From contig NZ_VSFA01000021.1 in assembly GCF_008119785.1 (NCBI RefSeq), forward strand, positions 1-64,000: a stretch of DNA of 64,000 nucleotides. The letters run 5' to 3'. Shown here in pieces: positions 34,088 to 42,054 of the stretch (position 1 is the first letter of the stretch; each line of letters begins with the position of its first letter). Made by a program: the position numbers and the translations under genes. This DNA is from Micromonospora sp. MP36. Its GTDB lineage: Bacteria; Actinomycetota; Actinomycetes; Mycobacteriales; Micromonosporaceae. A model generated the notes under the pieces. It made no database searches and was not told the DNA's origin. It saw only the letters and a program-made list of their open reading frames with translations.

Positions 34088-35142
34088 CCCGTAGCGTGCT
34101 GACTCCGCTGCACATCGACGTGCGGCGGGGGGCGGTGGCGGACCTCGGCACGATCCTCGCCGACGGACGGATCTCCGCCGGCGGTGACGTCGCGGTCGTC
34201 GTCGGGCCGGGACAGGGGGAGAAGGTCGCCGACCTGGTCCGCCCGTCGCTGCGGTCGGCCGATGTGTTCACCGTCGCCGGGGGCAGTCTGGACGCCGCCG
34301 ACGACCTCGGCGGCAAGCTTCGGGCCCGGTCGTACGACGCGGTGGTCGGCATCGGCGGCGGCAAGACCATCGACGTGGCGAAGTACGCGGCGACCCGCCG
34401 GGGCCTGCCGATGGTCTCGGTGGCGACGAGCCTCGCCAACGACGGGATCGCCTCCCCGGTCGCCAGCCTGATCACCGACGGGATCAAGGGCTCCTACGGG
34501 GTGCACATCCCGATCGCGGTGATCGTGGACCTGGACTTCGTGGAAGCCGGCCCGGAGCGGCACAACCGCGCCGGTGTCGGCGACGTGGTGAGCAACATCA
34601 GCGCGCTGGCCGACTGGGAACTGGCCCGCGAGGTACGCGGCGAGCCGTTCGACGGGCTGGCCGCCTCGCTCTCCCGGGCGGGCGCCGAAGCGGTGCTCAA
34701 CCACCCGGGCGACATGAGCGACGACGCCTTCGTCACGGTGCTCGCCGAGGCACTGATCTCCAGCGGCCTGGCGATGGCGATCGAGGGCACCAGCCGTCCC
34801 TGCAGCGGCGGATGCCACGAGATCATGCACGCCATCGACGCGCTCTTCCCGGGCACCGCCTCGCACGGCGAGCTGGCCGGGCTCGGCGCGCTCTTCTGCA
34901 CCTTCCTGCGCGGCGACGAGCGCCGGTTTGCCGAGATGTCGTCCTGCCTGGCGCGGCACGGGCTGCCCCGGCTCCCCGCCGACGTGGGGCTGACGGACGC
35001 CCAGTTCGTCGAGGCGGTGCAGTACGCGCCGGCCACCCGGCCGGACCGCTACACCATCCTCGAACACCTTGCGATGTCGCCCGACGAGACCCGTCGGCGG
35101 CTGGGAGATTACGCCGATGAACTTCGCGATGACCTTGGCTGA
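34075..35142 (+). CDS. sn-Glycerol-1-phosphate dehydrogenase-like, iron-containing alcohol dehydrogenase family
   Basis: The 355-residue enzyme has a nucleotide-binding loop VVGIGGGKTIDVAKYAA (about 90-106) and the ATSLANDGIASPVAS segment (117-131) characteristic of EgsA/AraM-type G1P dehydrogenases. Likely metal ligands are Asp170 (GVGDVVSN), His248 or His252 (CHEIMHAID) and His264 (SHGELAG). Such enzymes reduce dihydroxyacetone phosphate to sn-glycerol 1-phosphate, the archaeal-type backbone, and bacterial homologues are known (AraM). GTG 34075 has GGGAG upstream. It is flanked and overlapped by a cytidylyltransferase and a CDP-alcohol phosphotransferase. Another secondary-alcohol substrate is possible. 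Confidence 0.82.
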   Translation: MPLLARSVLTPLHIDVRRGAVADLGTILADGRISAGGDVAVVVGPGQGEKVADLVRPSLRSADVFTVAGGSLDAADDLGGKLRARSYDAVVGIGGGKTIDVAKYAATRRGLPMVSVATSLANDGIASPVASLITDGIKGSYGVHIPIAVIVDLDFVEAGPERHNRAGVGDVVSNISALADWELAREVRGEPFDGLAASLSRAGAEAVLNHPGDMSDDAFVTVLAEALISSGLAMAIEGTSRPCSGGCHEIMHAIDALFPGTASHGELAGLGALFCTFLRGDERRFAEMSSCLARHGLPRLPADVGLTDAQFVEAVQYAPATRPDRYTILEHLAMSPDETRRRLGDYADELRDDLG

Positions 35143-35842
35143 CCCGTCCCGGCCCGCGATCGCCGACTTCCACCGGGTCAACCGGGGCGGCGGCCTGTTC
35201 AGCGAGTCGATCAGCCAGTGGATCGGGGCGGTCTTCGCGATGGTCGCCCAGCGGCTCGGGCTGCGCCCCACCGCGCTGACCCTCACCAACCTGGTGCTCG
35301 GCCTGGCCACCTCGGTCACCGTGGTCGCGCTCGCCGGGCCGGTGGCCGCCGGCGACGTCCCGGCCTGGGCCGTCGGGCTGGTCGCCCTGGTCGGGTGGCA
35401 GATCGCGTACGCGCTGGACTGCGCGGACGGGCAGCTCGCCCGGGTCACCGGGCAGGGCAGCTCGGCGGGCGCCCGGGTCGACGTGCTGTGCGACGTGGCC
35501 GCCCAGATCGCTCTGGTCGCCGCCCTCGGGGCGACCGCCGTGGCGCAACGCCCGGCCACGCCGGCCTGGCTGGTGGCGATCTTCGCCGGCACCTGGATGG
35601 TCAATCTGGTCACCTCGGTGATGCAGGCCGGCCCGAACGCCGCCAGCATGGTCACCTCGTCCTCGCTCCCGGTACGCCTGGTGAAGCTGGTCCGGGACTA
35701 CGGTGCGGTGATCTTCCTGGCGGGCCTGGTGCTGGCCGTCGCCCCGGCGCTGACCGTGTGGCTGGTCGTCGCCTTCACGATCGTCAACGGTGGCTTCCTG
35801 CTCGCCAGCATCGCCTTCTCCGCCCGCGCCTCCCTCCGCTGA
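35117..35842 (+). CDS. CDP-alcohol phosphotransferase family membrane enzyme
   Basis: The 241-residue protein contains the complete family motif DCADGQLARVTGQGSSAG, continuing to ARVDVLCD (Asp101, Asp104, Gly105, Ala108, Arg109, Gly118, Asp122, Asp126). It has about six membrane helices. These enzymes displace CMP from a CDP-alcohol with a second alcohol, making phospholipids or phosphodiester polymers. ATG 35117 lies 26 bp inside the dehydrogenase gene, after GGGAG. The three overlapping genes probably act in sequence. The product may be a G1P-derived lipid or a phosphodiester-linked polymer; I cannot choose between them. Confidence 0.88.
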   Translation: MNFAMTLADPSRPAIADFHRVNRGGGLFSESISQWIGAVFAMVAQRLGLRPTALTLTNLVLGLATSVTVVALAGPVAAGDVPAWAVGLVALVGWQIAYALDCADGQLARVTGQGSSAGARVDVLCDVAAQIALVAALGATAVAQRPATPAWLVAIFAGTWMVNLVTSVMQAGPNAASMVTSSSLPVRLVKLVRDYGAVIFLAGLVLAVAPALTVWLVVAFTIVNGGFLLASIAFSARASLR

Positions 35843-35843
35843 C

Positions 35844-35875
35844 GCCCCGCGCCCCGCGCCCCGCGCCCCGCGCCC
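35844..35875 (+). repeat. 7-bp tandem repeat (GCCCCGC x4 plus partial)
   Basis: Four perfect GCCCCGC units followed by GCCC start right after the phosphotransferase stop codon and abut the 77-bp palindrome. This is simple-sequence DNA with likely length variation. Confidence 0.85.
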
Positions 35876-35952
35876 AAGATCGTGCTCGATTCTGGAGGTA
35901 GCGGGGTCCCGCTCGCGCCGAGGGCCCTGTTTCCAGGGTCGGGCGCGATCTT
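35876..35952. repeat. 77-bp imperfect palindromic repeat, copy 1
   Basis: The element begins AAGATCGTGC and ends GCGCGATCTT, so its termini are inverted repeats. A second element of exactly the same length at 57370-57446 aligns without gaps at about 66% identity (51 of 77 by hand count). Internal stretches such as GTAG.GG and CCAGG..C also pair. It lies between convergent genes and could act as a terminator, but conservation at a distance suggests a dispersed repeat family. Confidence 0.7.
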
Positions 35953-35996
35953 CACGGTGGACGGCTCGGCGAGGCGGGAGCGGGTCGGTCGGAGGG

Positions 35997-37268
35997 TCAG
36001 CGAGACGCCGCGGCCCGGGCGACGTCGGCGTAGATGTCGATGAGGCGCTTGGTGACCACGTCGGGGTGGAAGGTGCGCTCGTAGCGGGCGCGGGCGGCCG
36101 GGGCGAGCCGCGCCGCACCGGCCCTCGCCACCGGCAGGGCGGCGGCCAGGGCGGCCGGATCCGGGGCCACCACCCAGCCGGCCTCGCCCCGCTCGATGCC
36201 GTCGGGGATGGCCGGGCCGCTGGCGTCCCCGGCGACGGCGGAGGCCAGCTCGGCCGGCCCGGTGCCGGCCGGCTCCCGGGGGGTGTCCGCGCCGACCAGG
36301 TAGGGGATCCCGCCGAGCGCGGTGCCGAGCACGGGCCGGCCGCTGGCCAGCGCCTCGATGATCACGGTCGGCAGCACGTCGTGCCAGGTGGAGGTGGCGA
36401 GCACCACGGCGCTGTCGGCCAGCGCGGCGCGTACCCCGGCCCGGTCGAGCTGGCCCAGGTAGCGCACGTCGGGCCGCTCGGCGGCGGCCGCCTCGGCCAG
36501 CGGGCGCAGCTCGCCGTCACCCGCGATCCGCAGCGGACCCAGCGCGCCCACCGGGTGCCGCCGCCACGCCTCCAGCAGCAGGTCCAGCCCCTTCTCCGGG
36601 CTGAGCCGCCCCATGAAGAGGAAGCCGTCGCCGGGCGGCGCCGGGGTGCCCGGGTCGGGAACGGCGTTGGGCTTGACCACGATCCGCTCGTCCGGAATGC
36701 CGTAGTCGCGGAGGTGGTCGGCGACCGCGGTGGTGAGCGCGATGAACCGGTCCACCGACCGCCAGGTCGGGCGGTGCACGGCGAGGGTGGTGGCCATCAG
36801 GGCGCTCTGCGCCCGCGAGCCCCGGTAGCAGCGGTGCACGATCGCCGGCACGCCCAGCGCCCGGCCCCGGCAGTCCTGGCAGATCACCCCGTCCCGGAAG
36901 TAGAGCCCGGAGGAGCAGACCTGCCGGTAGTTGTGCACCGTCTGCACCACCGGCACGCCGCGCTTGTGCGCGGTCCGCACCACCCAGGGCGAGAGCAGCG
37001 GGTACGGGTTGTGCAGGTGCAGCACGTCGGGGCGGTGCTCGGCGAGCAGCCGGTCCAGGTCGTGCTGGGCCTTCGGCGCCCAGATCGGGGAGATCGGCAG
37101 CAGCGCCTTGGCCGGCTTCGACATGGTGGGGATCTCGTCGGAGCTGCGCAGGAACGGCAGCACCTCCACCCCGGCCGCGGTGAGCTGCGCGATCTCCGCG
37201 TCGACGATCGTGTTCTCGCCGGAGGGCTGGGCTTCCCGGTACCGGTTGTGCGCCACCACGATTCTCAC
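35997..37268 (-). CDS. Family 4 glycosyltransferase
   Basis: The 423-residue GT-B enzyme has an N-terminal acceptor domain (VVAHNRYREAQPSGENTIVDAE, then VLHLHNPYPLLSPWV). The C-terminal donor domain carries FLFMGRLSPEKGLDLLLEAW, the phosphate-binding strand typical of GT4, and E-x7-E near TVIIEALASGRPVLGT. A CxxC-containing loop (DGVICQDCRGR) fits the zinc-knuckle seen in some GT4 proteins. It would use a nucleotide sugar to build a glycan or glycolipid. It is not linked by overlap to the EPS operons, but its position between the cassette and a phosphoglycosyltransferase suggests surface glycan synthesis. Confidence 0.9.
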   Translation of the reverse strand: MRIVVAHNRYREAQPSGENTIVDAEIAQLTAAGVEVLPFLRSSDEIPTMSKPAKALLPISPIWAPKAQHDLDRLLAEHRPDVLHLHNPYPLLSPWVVRTAHKRGVPVVQTVHNYRQVCSSGLYFRDGVICQDCRGRALGVPAIVHRCYRGSRAQSALMATTLAVHRPTWRSVDRFIALTTAVADHLRDYGIPDERIVVKPNAVPDPGTPAPPGDGFLFMGRLSPEKGLDLLLEAWRRHPVGALGPLRIAGDGELRPLAEAAAAERPDVRYLGQLDRAGVRAALADSAVVLATSTWHDVLPTVIIEALASGRPVLGTALGGIPYLVGADTPREPAGTGPAELASAVAGDASGPAIPDGIERGEAGWVVAPDPAALAAALPVARAGAARLAPAARARYERTFHPDVVTKRLIDIYADVARAAASR

Positions 37269-37292
37269 GGGAAAGAAGGCTACCGTTGTACG

Positions 37293-38153
37293 GTGCCCGA
37301 ACTACCGGAGGTGGAAGCGCTCGCCGGCTACCTGCGCGAGCGGGCGGTGGGCCGGCGCGTCGAGCGCGTCGAGGTCGCCGCGATCAGTGCCCTGAAGACG
37401 TACGACCCGCCGCCGAGCGCGGTGTCGGGGCGGGCGGTGGTGGGCGCCGGCCGGCACGGCAAGTTCCTGGACGTCCGGTTCGACGGCGGGCTGCACCTGG
37501 TGGTCCACCTGGCCCGGGCGGGCTGGCTGCACTATCGGGAGGCCTTCCCGTCGACCGCCCCGCTGCGTCCCGGCAAGGGTCCGGTCGCCGTCCGGGTACG
37601 CCTGGACGACGGCTCCGGCTTCGACCTGACCGAGGCCGGCACCCAGAAGAAGCTGGCCGCGTACCTGGTGACCGACCCGGCGCAGGTGCCCGGGGTGGCG
37701 AAGCTGGGCCCGGACGCGCTCGACGCCGACCTGGCCACCTTCGCCGAGCGGTTGCGCAGCCGGCGGGGCCAGGTCAAGGGGGTGCTGACCGACCAGGCGG
37801 TGCTGGCCGGGGTCGGCAACGCGTACTCGGACGAGATCCTGCACGCGGCGAAGCTGTCCCCGTTCGCGATCACCGACCGGCTCACCGACGACCAGTTGGG
37901 CGCGCTGCACGCCGCCACCCGCGCGGTGCTCGGCGACGCGGTCCGGCGCTCTATGGGGCAGCGGGCCGCCGAACTGAAGGGGGAGAAGCGCTCCGGCCTC
38001 AAGGTGCACGCCCGGACCGGGCTGCCCTGTCCGGTCTGTGGCGACACCGTCCGGGAGGTCTCGTTCGCCGACTCCAGCCTCCAGTACTGCCCGACCTGCC
38101 AGACCGGCGGCAAGCCGCTCGCTGACCGAAGGTTGTCCCGACTCGTACGGTGA
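37293..38153 (+). CDS. Fpg/Nei-family DNA glycosylase
   Basis: The 286-residue protein starts at GTG 37293 so that the catalytic proline is residue 2 (PELPEVEAL), as the family requires. HARAGW, the H2TH helix region (VLAGVGNAYSDEILHAAKLSP) and the C-terminal zinc finger (CPVCG and CPTC, about 25 residues apart) are all present. The enzyme would excise oxidised bases by a lyase mechanism in base-excision repair. Whether it is Fpg-like or Nei-like cannot be settled by eye. It is divergent from the GT4 gene with only 24 bp between the starts. Confidence 0.93.
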   Translation: MPELPEVEALAGYLRERAVGRRVERVEVAAISALKTYDPPPSAVSGRAVVGAGRHGKFLDVRFDGGLHLVVHLARAGWLHYREAFPSTAPLRPGKGPVAVRVRLDDGSGFDLTEAGTQKKLAAYLVTDPAQVPGVAKLGPDALDADLATFAERLRSRRGQVKGVLTDQAVLAGVGNAYSDEILHAAKLSPFAITDRLTDDQLGALHAATRAVLGDAVRRSMGQRAAELKGEKRSGLKVHARTGLPCPVCGDTVREVSFADSSLQYCPTCQTGGKPLADRRLSRLVR

Positions 38154-38241
38154 GTAATTGCACGCGGCGATTACAGAGAGGAATCGGCCGCGGATCGCCG
38201 AAGCTCCCACTTGCACCTCTACCGGGGCCGCCATCCATCGG

Positions 38242-38247
38242 TATAGT
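38242..38247 (+). promoter_or_regulatory. Possible -10 element ahead of the phosphoglycosyltransferase gene
   Basis: TATAGT stands out in a GC-rich 274-bp gap. TTGCAC lies 25 bp upstream, which is too far for a standard pair, so the -35 is unclear. A long leader of about 170 nt would result. Confidence 0.3.
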
Positions 38248-38427
38248 GGCTCGGTCCCCGGCTTCACAACCGATACGGAGCCGGCCAGATCCCCACGAGC
38301 ACCAACGGACGGCATCTCCCCTCCGGGGGCCGTCCCGACCGGGCCCGCGTGGGAGACTGGGACGGTGGGCGACCCGGGTCCTCACGGCGAGTGAGGGCGC
38401 GCGTCATGCGGGAGGACATGGGTTGAG

Positions 38428-39990
38428 GTGACGACAAGCCTCCAGCGCCCGGTAACCAACACAGGCCGGAGCAAGAGCGTGCGGCACGTCGACAGCTTCG
38501 AGATCCAGCCGCCGACTCCGCCGTCGCACAACGGCGTACCCCGGTCGGCGTGGGCCCGCGCTCGTCGCCGGGTGTCCCGCTGGCACCGCCCCTACACGGC
38601 GATCCTGCTGCTGCTCGACTTCCTCGCCGTGGTGGTGGCCGACTGGATCGCCCAGGAGGCCTTCGGCCAGGCCCGGGCCGGGTTCTACAACGCCAAGGAA
38701 GACCCCACCTGGTTCTACACCGTGGCGTTCGTGCTGCTGCCGCTCGGCTGGCTGATCATCCTGTGGGGCAACCGGGCGTACGACCGGCGCCACCTCGGTC
38801 TGGGGCCGGACGAGTTCAAGCGGGTGATCCGCGGCGGCGTCGCGGTCGCCGCGACGGTCTCGTTCCTCGCCTTCGCCACCAAGACCGACCTTTCGCGATA
38901 CACGGTCGGTTTCGCCCTGCTCGGCGCGTTGGTGCTGATCCTGCTGGAGCGCTTCGTCGCCCGGTTCCTGCTGCACGTCGTCCGGCGCCGGGCGGGTCAG
39001 GCAGGGCACCGGATGGTGCTGGTCGGCACGCTGCCGGAGTGCCTGGAGGTCTACACCACGGTCACCCGCAACCCCGGTGCCGGCCTGGTGCCGGTGGCCA
39101 TCCACCTCACCGACGGGTACGCCGCCGCACGCGGCCTGGAGACCCCGGTGCCGGTCTACGCCGGCCGGGACGTGCTCGCCCTGGTCCGGGAGGTCGGCGG
39201 GGACACCATCGCCGTCTGCGGTTCGGCCAGCGCCGAGCCGGGGGAGTTGCGCCGCCTGGCCTGGCAGCTCGAGGGCTCCGGCGTCGACCTGGTGGTCGCG
39301 CCCCAGCTGACCGACATCGCCGGCCCCCGGGTGCACATCCGCCCGATCGAGGGCCTGCCGCTGCTGCACGTCGAGGAGCCGACCCTGTCGGGTCCGGCGC
39401 TGCTGATCAAGAACGTGATGGACCGGGTGGCCGCCGGGCTGGGCCTGGTGCTGCTGATCCCGCTCTTCCTGGCGATCGCGATCGCCATCCGGATCTCGGA
39501 TCGGGGGCCGGTCTTCTTCCGGCAGCCGCGGGTCGGGCACGAGGGGCGGACCTTCCGGGTCTGGAAGTTCCGCACCATGTACACCGACGCCGAGGAGCGG
39601 CTGGCCAGCCTGGTCGACCAGAACGAAACCGACGGCATGCTGTTCAAGATCAAGCAGGACCCGCGGGTGTTCCCGGTGGGCCGCTTCCTGCGCGCCTCCT
39701 CGCTGGACGAGCTGCCCCAGCTGATCAACGTGCTCTGGGGCGAGATGTCGCTGGTCGGGCCGCGCCCGCTGCCGGCCGACGACGGTGACTTCCTCGGTGA
39801 CGTCCGCCGCCGGCTGCTGGTCCGGCCGGGCATCACCGGGCTCTGGCAGGTCTCCGGTCGTTCCGACCTCTCCTGGGACGAGGCGGTCCGGCTCGACCTC
39901 TACTACGTCGACAACTGGTCGCTGGCGTACGACCTGAGCATCCTGTGGCGGACCATCGGAGTGGTGGTGGCCCGCAAGGGCGCCTACTAG
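38428..39990 (+). CDS. Polyprenyl-phosphate sugar-1-phosphate transferase (WbaP/CpsE-like)
   Basis: The 520-residue protein has four to five N-terminal membrane helices, a CoA-binding-like middle domain and one further helix before the catalytic domain. The catalytic signature is complete: VWKFRTMYTDAEE, ASSLDELPQLINVLWGEMSLVGPRP and RPGITGLWQVSGR. It would transfer a sugar 1-phosphate from a nucleotide sugar to undecaprenyl phosphate, the first step of EPS synthesis. The EPS locus at 13.6-32.2 kb lacks such an enzyme, so this may be its initiator. The start is taken as GTG 38428. Confidence 0.92.
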   Translation: MTTSLQRPVTNTGRSKSVRHVDSFEIQPPTPPSHNGVPRSAWARARRRVSRWHRPYTAILLLLDFLAVVVADWIAQEAFGQARAGFYNAKEDPTWFYTVAFVLLPLGWLIILWGNRAYDRRHLGLGPDEFKRVIRGGVAVAATVSFLAFATKTDLSRYTVGFALLGALVLILLERFVARFLLHVVRRRAGQAGHRMVLVGTLPECLEVYTTVTRNPGAGLVPVAIHLTDGYAAARGLETPVPVYAGRDVLALVREVGGDTIAVCGSASAEPGELRRLAWQLEGSGVDLVVAPQLTDIAGPRVHIRPIEGLPLLHVEEPTLSGPALLIKNVMDRVAAGLGLVLLIPLFLAIAIAIRISDRGPVFFRQPRVGHEGRTFRVWKFRTMYTDAEERLASLVDQNETDGMLFKIKQDPRVFPVGRFLRASSLDELPQLINVLWGEMSLVGPRPLPADDGDFLGDVRRRLLVRPGITGLWQVSGRSDLSWDEAVRLDLYYVDNWSLAYDLSILWRTIGVVVARKGAY

Positions 39991-40022
39991 CGCTCCGGGT
40001 CGCCACCGGTCAGGATCGCTGC

Positions 40023-41246
40023 GTGGGTGGCAACCTCTCCGCCGTCTTCGGCGTCGTCTCGCTGGTCACCGCGCTCGCCGCGGCACTCTGGGCGGTGCTG
40101 CGGCTGCGCGCCCGGCGGGGCATCGCCACCGCCACCCAGCGAGCCACCTACGAGGTGCTGCACACCGCCGGGCTGGCCGCCGAGCCGCTGCGGGCCGGCC
40201 TGAGCGCGGCGGGCGCGGCGAAGGCCGTACGCCACCTGCGGGCCCTGGTCGGCGCGGCCGGGCTGGCGCTGACGGACCGGGAAGCCCTGCTCGCCCTCGA
40301 CGGGCGCGGCGCGCACCACGGCGACCAGCTGCTCGCGGCGGCCCGGCGGGCGGCGTCCGCCGGGCGGTCGACCGTGCTGCGGGAGTCGGAGCTGCGCTGC
40401 GACCTGGTGGACTGCCCGGTACGGGGCGCGGTGGTGGCGCCGCTGAGCGCGGACGGCCGGGTGGTCGGGGCGCTGGTGGCGGTCGCCGACGAGCAGCCGG
40501 CCCCGGGGCTGGTGCAGGCGACCCTGGAGACCGCGCACTGGGCCGGCGACCAGCTCGCCCTGGCCGAGCTGGACTCGTCCCGGGAGCGGCTGGCCCGGGC
40601 CGAGGTACGCGCCCTGCGCGCCCAGATCAGCCCGCACTTCATCTACAACGCGCTGACCGCGATCGGCTCGTTCGTCCGGACCGACCCCGAGCGGGCCCGG
40701 GAGCTGATCCTGGAGTTCGCCGAGTTCACCCGCTACTCGTTCCGGGCGCACGGCGAGTTCACCACGCTCGCCGAGGAGCTGCGCTCGATCGACCGGTATC
40801 TGACCATCGAGCGGGCCCGGTTCGGCGAGCGGCTCCAGGTGCGCCTCCAGATCGCCCCGGAGGTGCTGCCGGTGACCCTGCCGTTCCTCTGCCTGCAGCC
40901 GCTCGTGGAGAACGCGGTCCGGCACGGGTTGTCCCGCAAGCCGGGCACCGGCATGGTGAGCATCGAGGCCCGCGACGCGGGCGCCGAATGCCACATCACG
41001 GTGGAGGACGACGGAGTGGGGATGGATCCGACCACGCTCACCGCCGGCATCGCCGAGCTGGCCGCCGCGGGCGGCGACCCGACCGACGACCCGGGGCAGC
41101 ACGTGGGCCTGTCGAACGTCGACGAGCGGCTGCGGTCGGTCTTCGGGGACCGGTTCGGCCTGGTCGTCGAGACCGGCCTGGGCTCGGGTACGAGGGTGAG
41201 CATGCGGGTGCCGAAGTTCCACCCCGGCGTACGGGCGGGTTCGTGA
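40023..41246 (+). CDS. LytS-type sensor histidine kinase
   Basis: The 407-residue protein starts at GTG 40023, with AGGA eight bases upstream. One N-terminal membrane helix (about 7-28) precedes a GAF-like region (GAVVAPLSADGRVVGALVAVAD). The His_kinase domain has RAQISPHFIYNAL with His205, then PLVENAVRHG (N-box) and VEDDGVGM/GLSNVDERL in the ATPase domain. This is the LytS/BtsS class that partners LytTR regulators. Its stop overlaps the regulator start (GTGA). In many actinobacteria this pair lies directly before a DUF485/acetate symporter operon, which here is found 2.6 kb further on. Confidence 0.92.
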   Translation: MGGNLSAVFGVVSLVTALAAALWAVLRLRARRGIATATQRATYEVLHTAGLAAEPLRAGLSAAGAAKAVRHLRALVGAAGLALTDREALLALDGRGAHHGDQLLAAARRAASAGRSTVLRESELRCDLVDCPVRGAVVAPLSADGRVVGALVAVADEQPAPGLVQATLETAHWAGDQLALAELDSSRERLARAEVRALRAQISPHFIYNALTAIGSFVRTDPERARELILEFAEFTRYSFRAHGEFTTLAEELRSIDRYLTIERARFGERLQVRLQIAPEVLPVTLPFLCLQPLVENAVRHGLSRKPGTGMVSIEARDAGAECHITVEDDGVGMDPTTLTAGIAELAAAGGDPTDDPGQHVGLSNVDERLRSVFGDRFGLVVETGLGSGTRVSMRVPKFHPGVRAGS

Positions 41247-42004
41247 ACGCCTCCGGTTTCCTCCGCGTGCTCGCGGTGGACGACGAGCCGCCGGCGCTGG
41301 ACGAGCTGGCGTACCACCTGCGGGCCGACCCCCGGGTGGCCCAGCTGCACACGGCCGGGGACGCGACCGAGGCGCTGCGGGTGCTCCGCGACGCCGACGT
41401 CGACGTGGTCTTCCTGGACATCCGGATGCCCGGGCTGGACGGGATGGAGCTGGCCCGGGTGCTGCGGCGGTTCGCCCGGCCCCCGGCGATCGTCTTCGTC
41501 ACCGCGTACGACGACGGCGCGGTCGACGCCTTCGACCTGGGCGCCACCGACTACGTGCGCAAGCCGGTACGCGCCGAGCGGCTGGCCGAGTCGCTGCGCC
41601 GGGTGATCGGCTCCCGGGTGGTGCCGTCGCACCCGGCCGCCCTGGCCCGTGCCGAGGAGGACCCGACCATCCCGATCGAGCTGGCCGGGACGACCCGGAT
41701 GCTGCCCCGCTCGGCGGTGCGCTGGGTGGAGGCGCAGGGGGACTACGCCCGGCTGCACACCGCGGACGGTTCGCACCTGGTCCGGGTGTCGCTGGCCACC
41801 CTGGCCGAGCGCTGGGCGGACGCCGGTTTCGTGCGGATCCACCGGTCGTACCTGGTGCAGTTGAAGCTGATCGCGGAGCTGCGGCTGGTCAACTCCGGCT
41901 ACGTGGTGGTGATCGACGGGACGGAGCTGCCGGTCAGCCGCCGGCACACCCGGGAGCTGAAGGACAAGCTGGTCCGGGCGGCGAAACAGGACTGGAACCG
42001 CTGA
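41243..42004 (+). CDS. LytTR-family response regulator
   Basis: The 253-residue protein has a receiver domain with DDEP (residues 13-16), phospho-acceptor Asp59 (VFLDIRMPG) and Lys107 (YVRKPV). The C-terminal LytTR DNA-binding domain (about 150-250) contains VRWVEAQGDYARLHTADG, FVRIHRSYLV and ELPVSRRHTRELK. It should bind direct-repeat promoters after phosphorylation by the overlapping LytS-like kinase. By analogy with BtsR/YpdB systems the targets are probably nutrient transporters, such as the symporter operon at 44582. That link is inference. Confidence 0.93.
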   Translation: MNASGFLRVLAVDDEPPALDELAYHLRADPRVAQLHTAGDATEALRVLRDADVDVVFLDIRMPGLDGMELARVLRRFARPPAIVFVTAYDDGAVDAFDLGATDYVRKPVRAERLAESLRRVIGSRVVPSHPAALARAEEDPTIPIELAGTTRMLPRSAVRWVEAQGDYARLHTADGSHLVRVSLATLAERWADAGFVRIHRSYLVQLKLIAELRLVNSGYVVVIDGTELPVSRRHTRELKDKLVRAAKQDWNR

Positions 42005-42014
42005 CCGGGAACAA

Positions 42015-42046
42015 CCGGGGCGGGACGACCCAGCGTCCCGCCCCGG
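42015..42046. terminator. Bidirectional hairpin terminator, perfect 13-bp stem
   Basis: Arms CCGGGGCGGGACG and CGTCCCGCCCCGG close an ACCCAG loop between convergent genes ending at 42004 and 42055. Confidence 0.85.
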
Positions 42047-42054
42047 GCCGGCGG

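Noticed and set aside
38211..38247. TTGCAC/TATAGT as a complete vegetative promoter
   Set aside because: The spacer is 25 bp, too long for a normal sigma-70 promoter. Only the -10 is listed, with low confidence.
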